A stretch of 64,000 nucleotides of DNA from assembly GCF_954871325.1 (NCBI RefSeq), contig NC_088775.1, positions 52,925,561 through 52,989,560 on the forward strand, given 5' to 3'. This DNA comes from Gordionus sp. m RMFG-2023 (Eukaryota > Nematomorpha > Gordioida > Chordodea > Parachordodidae). Below the pieces are notes generated by a model. It made no database searches. It saw only the letters and a list, made by a program, of their open reading frames with translations, and was not told the DNA's origin. The first letter of the stretch is position 1, and every line of letters starts with the position of its first letter. Shown piece by piece: positions 25,610 to 36,748 of the stretch. The position numbers and the translations under genes are program-made.

Positions 25610-26070
25610 ATGTATTATACAATATGCCACACTCTCGTTGGAAACAGTTATAATTATAAATTATATAAAAATTATTTTATTTCCTTTTTTTGAAATTTCG
25701 GAAGAAAGGGAAGCTTTTCAAGAAGAAATATATTTTTTATTTATTAAATTTTAATTATATATTACTAGTTAATAACCCGCCAAGAATGACGGGATTGAGG
25801 GGTAATTAGTTTGTATATATGGTACTAAATATACTTTATTAATATATTTTATAAAAATATTAAAATTTTGGCGATTAAGAGGAAAATTTGTGAATCACGC
25901 CTCATAAGATATTCTTAATTTCTGATTCATCTATCATCGAAAGGGAGAAAAGTATGATGGCCCGTCTTTCTTGATGGGCAAAATGAAAAATATATAACTA
26001 AGAGTACCAGAGCGTTAGTCAGCATTGCTGAGTCTGTCAAAAATGACGGGGAATGAGAATTTTCTCCATA

Positions 26071-27645
26071 GGGTAATTCCATGACAAATTAACCACGATT
26101 CGGCCGACCCCCTTTGAATTTTATTAAATTTGGTAAGTAAAGAAAGGTTAGTGTAGTTAAGAAATAGCCAAAATTTTAGCCTCGTAACATTTATATTTTT
26201 TGAGATATTAGGGTTCAAAGTGGCAAAAATGACGTATTTTTACCATTATCTGCCTTAATTCAATTAAGCATATCTTAAAAACTACATAATTTTAAATAAC
26301 AAATTTAATATCAAAATTACGTACAAAGATTCTACTTTCAGATAAAAAAAAATTTTAAATTTTTTTCCAATTTCCGGTCACTTTATTTAATATGCAAGGA
26401 CTAAAAAAGATTTTTTGGAAATAATACAACCTTCAATTTTTATAAAAAATTTAAAAGACATTACTAAACTCTTCCTTTATATTTCTAAAAAAAATTAGTC
26501 TGGGACGCGGCCATCTTCATTCTCAAAATCGATAAAAATGTTTAGAAAAGTGTTTAAATATTTTCCCAAAAGGCGTCTTTGTATAAAATTATATATTAAT
26601 CCGTTTTTAATGGTTTTTCTTAAACTATTTGATATAATTAAAAGGATTATTCATCTTGTAAATGAAAATAACAATAAATGGGGCTTTCATTCAATTATAG
26701 AAATTATCTATCGATAAAAGAAATATGGCCGTAGTTATACATTGTTGTCACAAGAAAGTAAATGAGCTACCGAAAGATTAGAATCTTTTAAAAGTGAGTT
26801 ATTTTTTAAATTTATATTATATCAATTATTTTTAATATTTAGGGGGCCATTTATGAAATGCACAAGATTCTGATTCATATATTCAAAAACTATAAACTTG
26901 GTTGAATATATTTTATTAATATTCATTAAATATATGTTATAGGGGCAAAATTTTTTATAATAAATAAAGTAATAAATTGAATTTCTTTATCGATAGATAA
27001 TTTCTATAATTGAATGAAAGCCCCATTTATTGTTATTTTCACTTACAAGATGAATAATTCTTTAATTTATATCAAATAGTTCAAAAAAAACCATTAAAAA
27101 CTGATTAATATATAATTCTATACAAAGACACCCTCTTTCGGGAAAATATTTATATACTTTTCTAAACATTTTTATTGATTTTGAAAATGAAGATGGCCTC
27201 GTCCCGGATCAATTTTTTTTTAGAAATATAAAGGAAGAGTTTAGTAATGTCTACTAAATTTTTTTAAAAAATTGAAGGTCTTATTATTTCCAAAATATAG
27301 TTTTCACCTTGCATATTTAATAAAATGACCGGAAATTGGAAAAAAATTAAAAAAATTTTTTTTATCTGAAAGTAGAATCTTTGTACGTAATTTTGATATT
27401 AAATTTGTTATTTACAATTATATAGTTTTTAAGATATGCTTAATTGAATGAAGGCAGTTAATGGTAAAAATACGTCATTTTTGCCACTTTGAACCCTAAT
27501 ATCTCCAAAAATATAAATGCTACGAAGCTAAAATTTTGGCTATTTCTTAACTACACTAACCTTTCTTTGATTACCAAATTTTAAAAAAATCGAAGGGGGT
27601 CGGCCGAAAATCTCATTTTTTTTGCACATTTGACATGAAATGACC
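26071..27645. mobile_element. Foldback element with GGGTAATTCCATG ends, ~1.6 kb
   Basis: A left arm of about 650 bases (26071-26730) is repeated inverted as 26965-27645 around a ~230-base centre. Matching blocks include CGGCCGACCCCCTT near both ends, CACTTTGAACCCTAATATCT with its complement, and TAAATGGGGCTTTCATTCAA with its complement. The ends resemble those of the long-TIR transposon at 29748. It is probably a non-autonomous derivative mobilised by that transposase. Confidence 0.85.
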
Positions 27646-27699
27646 CCTTACTCTTATGATAGTTGTTGCCTGTTATTTTAAAATAATAAATTTATATTA

Positions 27700-28340
27700 T
27701 TTATAACCCCTCCCACTTTCAGGCCAGGTCCATTCCATTAAAACTAAGTTTATATGCTATGTTTTGAGTCAAAATATATTTAAAGCTTTTACTTGATACC
27801 CATATCAATATTATTTGTTAAAATATTAATCTTTGCCTATTATTTAATATTGAAAAAATTCCCAAGCAAGATCCAAGGCTATAATTTTTGAAAAAATTTC
27901 CCCAACCCCAACCAAAGATCATAATAATTTTGGTAGTTGAGAACTGGAATAAAATATTTAAAAAAATCATAATGAATTTAAAAATACAATCTTAATCAGA
28001 TTTTATGGGCCTTGGCTTAATTATTTTAGGTCAATGTCTGATCTATAGTTAATAATAAAAAAATTCACAAGAGTCCAAGCTGATAATAATTTGAAAAATT
28101 TACCCAAGCGTAACCCAATATAATTTATAAAAATATTTTCCAAGCCCAGCCCGACCCATTATAATTTAAAAAAAATTTTCTTAAACCTGGTCAACCGATA
28201 ATAATTTAAAATTTTATTCAGCTTCCAAGAAAAAAAATATTTTCCAAGCCCAGCCCAACCCATTATAATTTAAAAAAAAATTTCTCAAACCTGGTCAACC
28301 AATAATTTTGAAATTGTTTTTCCAAGCCTGGAACTTCCAA
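27700..28340. repeat. Degenerate tandem repeats, AAGCCCAGCCC motif
   Basis: Two clear ~104-base units start TTTTCCAAGCCCAGCCC at about 28137 and 28241, with weaker related units before them. Non-coding. Confidence 0.6.
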
Positions 28341-28429
28341 TAAAAAAGATAAATATTGATATATTTAAATTACTTTATCATAATATAGTTTCATATATAA
28401 GAAGAATTGTATTACAAAATTTAATATAG

Positions 28430-29284
28430 AAGGGGGGTGACTGGAAAGAACGTTTGTCTATCGAATGTTAAGTCAGTGGTTTGAATCTCGTTGATGTATA
28501 AAAAAATTTTTAAAAAAGTTTTCTTTTTTTAAAAAAAAATAATTTAACATTAGAGGTATATACTATAGTCTCCTTCGATTTATTTAACATTAAGATGATA
28601 GGAAAGTTGATACCAAAAATAAAAATTAACATGAAGATGATAAGAACGTTGATACCAAAAATAAAAATTAACATATACGAAAACGTTTATTTCTTGATTA
28701 CGGCGATTATATATATTAGATTAAAAAAGAAAGAAAAGTCACTTCTTTTAACAATATGTATATTTATTATTTTTTATAAAGAAATTTATCCCCCTTATAA
28801 TTTCCGATTACGTGAAGTGAAACGTGTATTAGTATTATTATTAAATATACAATAAAAGGGGGTAAACAAAGTAAGATTTTATTTTAATTTAATACATATT
28901 GAGGTAAGTTTTTTTCATCTTTAAAAATATATCAATTTAAATGTATTAAAAAATAAACCCGGGCCGGCCCCTGTTTTACAGATAAGATATATTTCTTATG
29001 CTACCCTGTCCTTGCTGATTATTGAGTTAGCCATATTTAAAATTACTAAATACATCGTGTAAAAACTTTTTTAGATGCTGATACATTTACAAATGTATCT
29101 CGATGCAGAAATTGAGCTATAAAATTTATTGAGTTAATATCACATCTATATAATTAAAAAATGATTTAGATTTTAAAATCGTGTACAAATCTTTTCTTTA
29201 TTGAAATATGGGAAGAAGCCAGAAAGCTGTGGAAAAAATTTTCAAATAAATTATTGCACACTATTATATCAGAAAGTTATAATG
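28430..29284. other. AT-rich interior of the 5.15 kb element
   Basis: It contains an isolated B-box-like GGTTTGAATCTC at about 28477, a ~39-base tandem duplication at 28590-28675 (TTGATACCAAAAATAAAAAT) and no recognisable gene. Confidence 0.4.
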
Positions 29285-29376
29285 ACACCCGGGTCTAAAC
29301 CACGGGTTCGTGCTCAGACCAGGCCCGAGCACTTAATTGGATCGTAAATTAAGCAAATTAACAACACTATGCGCAT

Positions 29377-29747
29377 CGAGGTTGACATCATATTGTAAGA
29401 TTCGCGTCAATCGGAGTGTATATAAAATTCTCGGAATTAGAAAGTAGTTCTTCAATAGAAAGCATGGTGAGCTGGGAGGCGGGATAATCTACCGTGCATG
29501 AGGGATATCTCTTATGAAGTAATGACAAGAAACTTGATAAAGGACTCGTCTTTACCTTTTGGAGATGCAAGATGTGTCAGAGTTCAATGGTGTATGATTG
29601 AACATAAGATCGTTTAAGGTCAATGATCCCAAGGAGACAATATTCACTGTTGTCTGGATTAATTCCCAGTCCTAAACTGATCTCGCTGGATTTTATTATC
29701 TTGATTGCCTTCATCACTTTATCAGGTGGCCCGCCTAGTATACCATC
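29377..29747 (-). pseudogene. LINE reverse transcriptase relic, from the catalytic DD onward
   Basis: The minus frame begins at the second Asp of the RT active site, DGILGGPPDKVMKAIKIIK.., then GLGINPDNSEY, the usual sequence after YxDD in this LINE type, and runs to 29388 in a second frame. The transposon at 29748 starts exactly between the two catalytic Asp codons, so the polymerase motif is split. The piece continues, after the 5.15 kb insertion, at 24216. Confidence 0.8.
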
Positions 29748-32700
29748 GGGTAATTCCATAGATAACGGCCGACCTTTTTAATTTCGATAAAAATCTGCAT
29801 ACTGAGAAAATAAGATTCTTAAAAATTGAGATAAGAAAAAATAATGATGTTAAAATTAAAATTATATATCATTTTGTAACTATTAGAGGCCTTTTATTAA
29901 ATATAAAGAATTTTTTTTAATATTGTTGTGGTTTTTATTTACGTTATAAACTTTAAACTCAGGTGTTTCGCTTTCCAAATTTTTTTGAATTTAATATTTT
30001 CTTATTCACTAACACTATATCTATTCAGTAAAAAATTTTAACTTGGGACAGCCATGGATTTTTTAGTTTTTGCGATTTAAAAAATCTAAAAAATAAATAT
30101 TTTTTTAAAAAATAGATGTCGCTCGTTTTGTGAAAATTATTTTTTTTTTAAAAACTTTTTTCCATTTTTAAACATAAATATTAAGATTTTCCAGCATTAA
30201 TATCATGAAAAAAATATTATTTAGATCGTTTGATAGGCTTACTTATTATTAGTACATATTGATAACTTGTAAAAATTAGTTGTTTTTATAATAAATGATT
30301 AAATCTTAGTTACGATTTCGATATCTCCTACAAGAAATATTTATAATGTATAAATATAAATGCGCAAATCCTTTTAAATCTAAACACTTTAATTATAAAA
30401 AAACTTGCGTAAAGTTATGACGGGGGTGACACTTTCCAAACATTGAGGCGGGACACAATATTTATGATAAATGTCGTAAACGTTTATCACAAAAAATATT
30501 GAAAATATAAATTCTGATAAGCGAATATGTAAATAACATCAATTGATACAATCAATATAACTTTAAACAAATTGGAATATCTCCTATTAAGAAAAAAAAC
30601 TAACCGAAAAAATTTATCAAAAAAAGGTAGCGAAAATATCATAAGCTATTTCAGATATAATAATTAACAATCCAGAATCGGATACAAAAGACAATAATGA
30701 TATACTCAATATAAATCACAATATCCTAATTTATCAAAAAATAAACAAATATCAATTGCTGACCATTCTACCTCCTAATTGGAGCGCAAATAAAATAAAA
30801 AAGGAATTCAACGCTACATATCATATGGCTTATAATTCCAAAATCATTTTAGAAGAAAAGGGGATTCTTTCAACTCCAAATCGAAAGCCTGCAAAATATC
30901 TCAATCAAAAAACAGTTGATATTGTTAAAAAAATTTTGCAGTGATGAAGTTAGTAAAAAATTGCATATCTATCATTGAAAAGGGGGAATGAGTGAACGCT
31001 CAAAAAGGTTAGTTCTTAATAATTTAAAAGATGTATATAATCTTTTTAAGGTGATTAATTCAAACATAACTATTGTATTTTCGAAATTTGCTAGCTTAAG
31101 ACCAAAAAATTGTATATTAGCAGTGGCTAGCTGAACACATAGTGTGTGCATTTGTAGCATACACCAGAATGAAACTTATGATTTTAGGCTGTGAATTAGC
31201 AACATTGACTAAAAATGGTGAGGATATATTAACAACTTATAGAGATGTTATAGGCAGAATGACTTGCAATCCCCCGTTACCCACTTGTTATATTGGTGAC
31301 TGCAACGAGTGTCCTGGCTCGGCACTCTTAAAAGAACGCATCGAAAAATTATTTATAAAAAATGATATAGCTCTTGTTAAGTTTAAACAGTGGGTTTCGG
31401 TAGATAGAACAACTCTGGAGACTATTTCTCAATCCTCAGACGAATTTATTAATTACTTTTTCGATAAAATGAATATTCTCATAAGCCATTCATTTATTTG
31501 TGAACAACAAAGTTCTTTTCACAATATCCTTAAAAATAGTTTAGAAAATAATGTATCTAATTATTTGTGACTTTTCAGAAATTATTCCTTTATTATCCAA
31601 GACGAAGTTCAGGGTTATCATTGGACAACTTCGCAAGTTATGTTGCATCCATTCTCGATTTATTATATAATAGGAGATCAAATAAACAGTCTAAGTTTTG
31701 TAGTAATATTGGAATCCTTAATTCATAATACTGTTTTATTCCATTTATTCCAATCACATTTGATTCATTTAAAAAAAAAAAATTCGACACTCCACCAGAA
31801 AAAATTCACTACTTTTCTGATGGTTCAGCAGGAATATAAAAAGAGGAAAACTTCATCAATGTTTGCTACCATGAAATCGATTTTGATGTTCAAGCAGAAT
31901 GTCATTTTTTTCCTACGGCACATTGTAGAAGTGCCTGCGACGGCATAGGCGGCACAGTAAAAAGATTTTATACTGATCAAATAATTACACCTTTACAATT
32001 TTATAAATATATGGAAGAGCATATAAAAGGTATAAATTTTTCTTATACCACCATACCAGAGTATGAGGAAGAAGAGATAAGGCTAAGTGAGAGGTTTAGT
32101 AAATCTATCTCAATACCTGGGACACAAAAAATTCACGTAGTGTTTCCGATTGGTTTAACTAATCTCAACACTAAACTATATTCTAGCAGACATTTATTAT
32201 GGAAAATATAGTATATCCACGTGAGGATCTTTTGATTGAGGATCTTTTAATCGATGAGATTAGAGGATATATAAACTGTGTGTATGAAAACGATTGGTGG
32301 TTAGGATTTGTACAAGAAGTGAATTTAATAAGAGAAGAAATAAAAATTAATTTCTTAACCCTAAAAGACCAGCAAATTCATTTGTTTATCCAGCGGCACA
32401 AGATCTCCTTTTCAAACCAAAAAATAATATCTTAACAATAGTTAGAGAATCAACGGCTACTGGGCGTACATATTATTTACCTCAAAATTATCAGGAGTCA
32501 AAAAAACTAAATTTAATGAAAAACCGAAAATAGGTATGATCTTTCATGAATTTTAATTTATCTATTATATTTACCAAATTAATAAAATATAAAAGAAAAA
32601 AATGATTATAACCGCAGCTAAATAATCTCATTTCATGAATCTAAAAAATCTTATTATTTATGTTAAAATGACATATAACTTATATTTATATAATCATTAT

Positions 32701-32897
32701 TTTTTAACTTATCTCAATCTTAAAAAATCGTATTTTCCGAAAAAAGATCATTTTTGGCACTTTTAACAATTGATATCTCAGGACCTATTAAAATTTTGAA
32801 TTCATTGCTTTCTAATGATATTCTCTCACTATGCAAAATTTTAAAATTAATAAGGTCGGGCCGAAAAGTTATCGCTTTGGTATAGAATTACCCATTC
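29748..32897. mobile_element. Long-TIR DNA transposon of unplaced family, copy 1 (~3.15 kb)
   Basis: The ends GGGTAATTCCATA and (inverted) GGGTAATTCTATA are followed by matching blocks (CGGCCGACCTTTTTAATTTC on the left, TTTCGGCCCGACCTTATTAA inverted on the right). Compared with copy 2, whose right end is fuller, the inverted repeat is about 490 bases long (left 29748 to about 30235); copy 1's right end seems to have lost 250-300 bases. It carries one plus-strand gene. No target duplication is visible, and the two flanks are LINE pieces in opposite orientations, suggesting recombination through the element. Confidence 0.8.
30580..32530 (+). pseudogene. Transposase-like gene of the long-TIR transposon, copy 1
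   Basis: A plus-strand gene in successive frames. 30756-30944 has PPNWSANKIKKEF, a helix-turn-helix-like start. About 31077-31130 has FSKFASLRPKNC; 31142-31570 has a Cys-rich stretch (CYIGDCNECPGSALLKERI) and FKQWVSVDRTTLE; then the motifs CDFSE, FSDG and CDGIGGTVKR; then 32011-32435 with ERFSKSISIPGTQKIHVVF and a tail. This order matches an uncharacterised protein family repeated in many insect and other invertebrate genomes. The spaced conserved Asp residues (DFSE, FSDG, CDGIGG) suggest a DDE/D-type transposase, but that is inference. Several frame changes show decay; some are shared with copy 2. Confidence 0.7.
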
Positions 32898-33165
32898 CTT
32901 TATTCTTGACGATATACTATCAAATCCCCCCTTAGATTCGATGCGACTCCCTCAAGCTGGCGACAGACTAGGGGGTCTCAAATGATTGAAGACCCTTCCG
33001 GTCAAAGCCTTGGTAATCTCTTATCAGATGAACAATAGAGAGTAACCATAAGTTTACGACTAGGATATGATATTGTTCAACCTGATAATTGTTTTGATTG
33101 CAATTCTTTGTTATCTCTAAGGGGAGGCATGGACTTTACTGTTTATAAATACCGTATCGCTTGAA
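32898..33165 (+). pseudogene. LINE C-terminal fragment, plus strand
   Basis: The plus strand reads LPQAGDRLGG, then ISLRLGYDIVQPDNC, matching the family pattern '..AG.WLNA.....RIAVGLRLG....PH.C.CG'. It is the same LINE type as at 23.6 kb but in the opposite orientation. It abuts the transposon end directly. Confidence 0.6.
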
Positions 33166-34320
33166 CAAACACGTTTACTATAAATTCAGGGTAAGAATAT
33201 TGTATTTTTTAATATAGATATTTAAATTATGAGTTTTTCAATCAGCTATATCAACCATAATCTTATAATTTTGTTCAGCAATTTGAAAAGCGGTTACTGG
33301 AACCTTTAAAAAATAATTTTAAAAAATATCTTCTGATTAATAAACAATACCTTAGCCAGTAATGTGATTGCCCCTTATGTGTTACTGACGGAGAGCAAAG
33401 TATATATTTAGAATTTTCATATATGCATACATTATTTTGAAGATATTTGTAAATCTAATTATTTATAAAATATTTCTGTTTTAAAATAAAATATTAACAA
33501 AATATATATTTAATATCGTAAAAAAAGTAAAACCATGAGAATCAATTTGAAGAGATGGTCACATTTGAAGGTCTAACGGTAAAAAATTTTTTTAATTATA
33601 TTATTTGATTACATTAATTATATCAAGTTATTTTATATTTTATCTTAAATATAATTAAATTAAAAATTATTTGATGAAAATAATTTATAAAACAAAACTA
33701 TGATAACTTTTTTAGCACAAAGAGTAAAGATTTCGCCATTTTTATTAATTCTAACATTAAACAATTATTTATTAAATACAACGCTACCATTCCTTCTAAA
33801 GAACCAGCTAAAAACTTATTCAGCATCGATAAAAATGTTTTTACTGATAGGAGGGGATTGATAAAAACTTTGAAAATGTTTTATTGTTAAAATCAAATAA
33901 TATTTAGCCTTGATGTTAATTTGTACCTATTGCTTTTATTATTAAATGTATTTGTTAATTATAAATAAATAAAATTTTAAAATGCATAATATCGAATATG
34001 GGGAAAATATATTTGCATAGACATCGTTGGATATGTTTAGAAATATTTTAAGTATCGTTAACAAGTTTTATCATATAAACATTTAATTAGATCACTTAAA
34101 TCTTTTTAACTTCTTAAACTTTCTTCTATATTTTTGTTTTTCTCGTCTTTCCTTCTCTTATATCATTAAAAAAAATAGATAATAACTTGATTCGGAGCAA
34201 GTTTGATTAATCGAAAATCCCACTTTGCACATCCACCAGATGAGAATTAGTAGATAATTGGTACTTTATAATTGATTTAGAAAATATTAAATTATTTATA
34301 CTATTTAAATAAAAAAATGA
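33166..34320. other. AT-rich spacer, nothing recognised
   Basis: No ORF of note, no repeat ends. Confidence 0.5.
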
Positions 34321-34949
34321 TATTTTCGGCCCGATCCCCTTCGATTTTTGTAAAATTTGGTAAGCAAAGAAAAGTTATTGTAATTAAGAAATAACCAAAA
34401 CTTTAGTCTGGTAACATTTATATTTTTGGAGATATTAGGGTTCAAAATGACAAAAATGACCTATTTTTATCATTATCTGCCTTCATTCAATTAAACATAT
34501 CTTAAAAACTATTTAATTGTAAATAACAAATTTAATATCAAAATTACGTACAAAGATTATACTCTTAGATAAAAAACTTCATTGATTTTTCCAATTTTCG
34601 GCCATTTTATTTAATATATAAGAACTAAAAACAATTTTTTGGAATAATACGATCTTCAATTTTTATAAAAAAAATTATACCTTCTTTTAAAATTATAAAA
34701 AAAAACCGATCTGAGACGAGGCGAGCTTCATTCAAAATCGATAAAAATGATTAGAAAAGTGTATAAATATTTTCCCGAAATGGGGCATCTTTGTATAAAA
34801 TTATTTATTAATCAGTTTTTATTGGTTTTTCTAAAACTATTTGATATAATTTAAAGGATTATTCATCTTGTAAGTGAAAATAATAAATGGGGATTTCAAT
34901 CAATTATAGAAATTGTCTATCGTAAAGGAAATTCAATTTATTACATTAT

Positions 34950-36420
34950 TTATAATTATTCAAACTTAACAATTAGATTTTCGAAATTTTCTAGCTTAAG
35001 ATCAAAAAATTGTATATTAGCAGGGGCTAGCGGAACACATAGTGTATGCGTTTGTAGCATATACCAATATATTAAACTTATGATTTTAGGCTGTGAATTA
35101 GCAACATTGACTAAAAATGGTGAGGATATATTAACAACTTATAGAGATGTTATAGGCAGAATGACTTGCAATCCCCCGTTACCCACTTGTTATATTGGTG
35201 ACTGCAACGAGTGTCCTGGCTCGGCACTCTTAAAAGAACGCATCGAAAAATTATTTATAAAAAATAGCTCTTGTTAAGTTTAAACAGTGGGTTTCGGTAG
35301 ATAGAACAACTCTGGAGACTATTTCTCAATCCTCAGACGAATTTATTAATTACTTTTTCGATAAAATGAATATTCTCATAAGCCATTCATTTATTTGTGA
35401 ACAACAAAGTTCTTTTCACAATATCCTTAAAAATAGTTTAGAAAATAATGTATCTAATTATTTGTGACTTTTCAGAAATTATTCCTTTATTATCCAAGAC
35501 GAAGTTCAGGGTTATCATTGGACAACTTCGCAAGTTATGTTGCATCCATTCTCGATTTATTATATAATAGGAGATCAAATAAACAGTCTAAGTTTTGTAG
35601 TAATATTGGAATCCTTAATTCATAATACTGTTTTATTCCATTTATTCCAATCACATTTGATTCATTTAAAAAAAAAAAATTCGACACTCCACCAGAAAAA
35701 AATCACTACTTTTCTGATGGTTCAGCAGCGCAATATAAAAATAATAGTGTTCAAGCAGAATAGCATTTTTTTCCTACGGCACATGGTAAAAGTACCTGCG
35801 ACGGCATAGGCGGCACAGTAAAACGGTTAGTTGCCAAGGCAAGCTTACAAAGACCTTATACTGATCATAAATTACACCTTTACATTTTATAAATAAACGG
35901 AAGAGCATATAAAAGGTATAAATATTTCTTATGCCACTATACCAGAGTATGAGGAAGAAGAGATAAGGCTAAGTGAGAGATTTAGTAAATCTATCACAAT
36001 ACCAGGGAAACAAAAAATTCATGTAGTGTTTCCGATTGGCTTAACTAAACTCAACACTAAACTATATTATAATTCGCATACATTTATTGTGGAGAATATA
36101 GTATATCCAGGTGAGGATCCTGTGATTGAGGATCTGTTAATTGATGAAATTATAGGATATGAAACATGTGCATATGAAAACGATTGGTGATTAGGATTTG
36201 TACAAGAAGTGAATGTAATTAGAGATGAAGTAAAAATTAATTTTCTTCACCCTAAAGGATCAGCAAATTCTTTTGTCTATCCAGCTGCACAAGATATCCT
36301 TTTCATACCAAAAAATAATATTTTAACAATAGTTAGCCCATCAACGGCTAATGGGCGTACATATAATAAAACGAAATTATCATGGCGTCAAAAAAACTAA
36401 ATTTAATGAAAAACCAAAAA
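34950..36420 (+). pseudogene. Transposase-like gene, copy 2
   Basis: The same gene as at 30.6-32.5 kb, lacking the first ~400 bases. FSKFSSLRSKNC-like sequence (~34978) leads into the Cys-rich ORF 35080-35277, the CDFSE and FSDG regions, CDGIGGTVKR (about 35805) and the tail ORF 36209-36400. Between 35074 and 35728 it is almost identical to copy 1 (one 5-base deletion and one substitution seen), including a shared frameshift between CDFSE and the following NYSF. Outside that patch identity falls to roughly 88-90 percent by eye. It is non-functional. Confidence 0.75.
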
Positions 36421-36748
36421 TAGGTAATATCTTTCATGAATTTTAATTTATCTATTATATCTTCAAATTATATAAAACAATTAAAAATTTTTATAAAAAA
36501 AAATGATTATAACCGCAGCTAAATAATCTCATTTCATGATATTGCTGGAAAATCTTATTATTTATGTTTAAAAATGAAAAAAAGTTTAAAAAAATAATAA
36601 TTATAACAAAACACGTTATTTTATAAAAGAGCGCCATCTATTTTTGAAAAAAATATTTATTGTTTGATTTTTTACTTCATAATAACTAAAAAACCCATGG
36701 CTGTCCCAAGTTTAAATTTTTTTTATGAATAGATATAAAGGTAGAGAA

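Larger units (their letters stand above)
24217..29368. mobile_element. Non-coding hAT-like element, 5.15 kb, AGTGTTGTTAATT ends
   Basis: The left end AGTGTTGTTAATT and right end AATTAACAACACT are inverted repeats. ATGCGCA occurs immediately outside both (24210-24216 and 29369-29375), seven of eight TSD bases. Subterminal CCCGGGTCT motifs lie at both ends (24253, 24310, 24338, 29288) and once more near 25170. There is no transposase. Its interior holds a MITE, a foldback and degenerate repeats. It split a LINE. Confidence 0.8.

Noticed and set aside
28440-28500. SINE or tRNA suggested by GGTTTGAATCTC
   Set aside because: A lone B-box-like match without an A box or a 3' tail.
28595-28855. A small gene with internal repeat
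   Set aside because: The first part is a 39-base tandem duplication and the rest is low-complexity AT-rich sequence.
30756-30944. A separate small DNA-binding gene
   Set aside because: Its PPNWSANKIKKEF segment is the N-terminal part of the long-TIR transposon protein that continues downstream.
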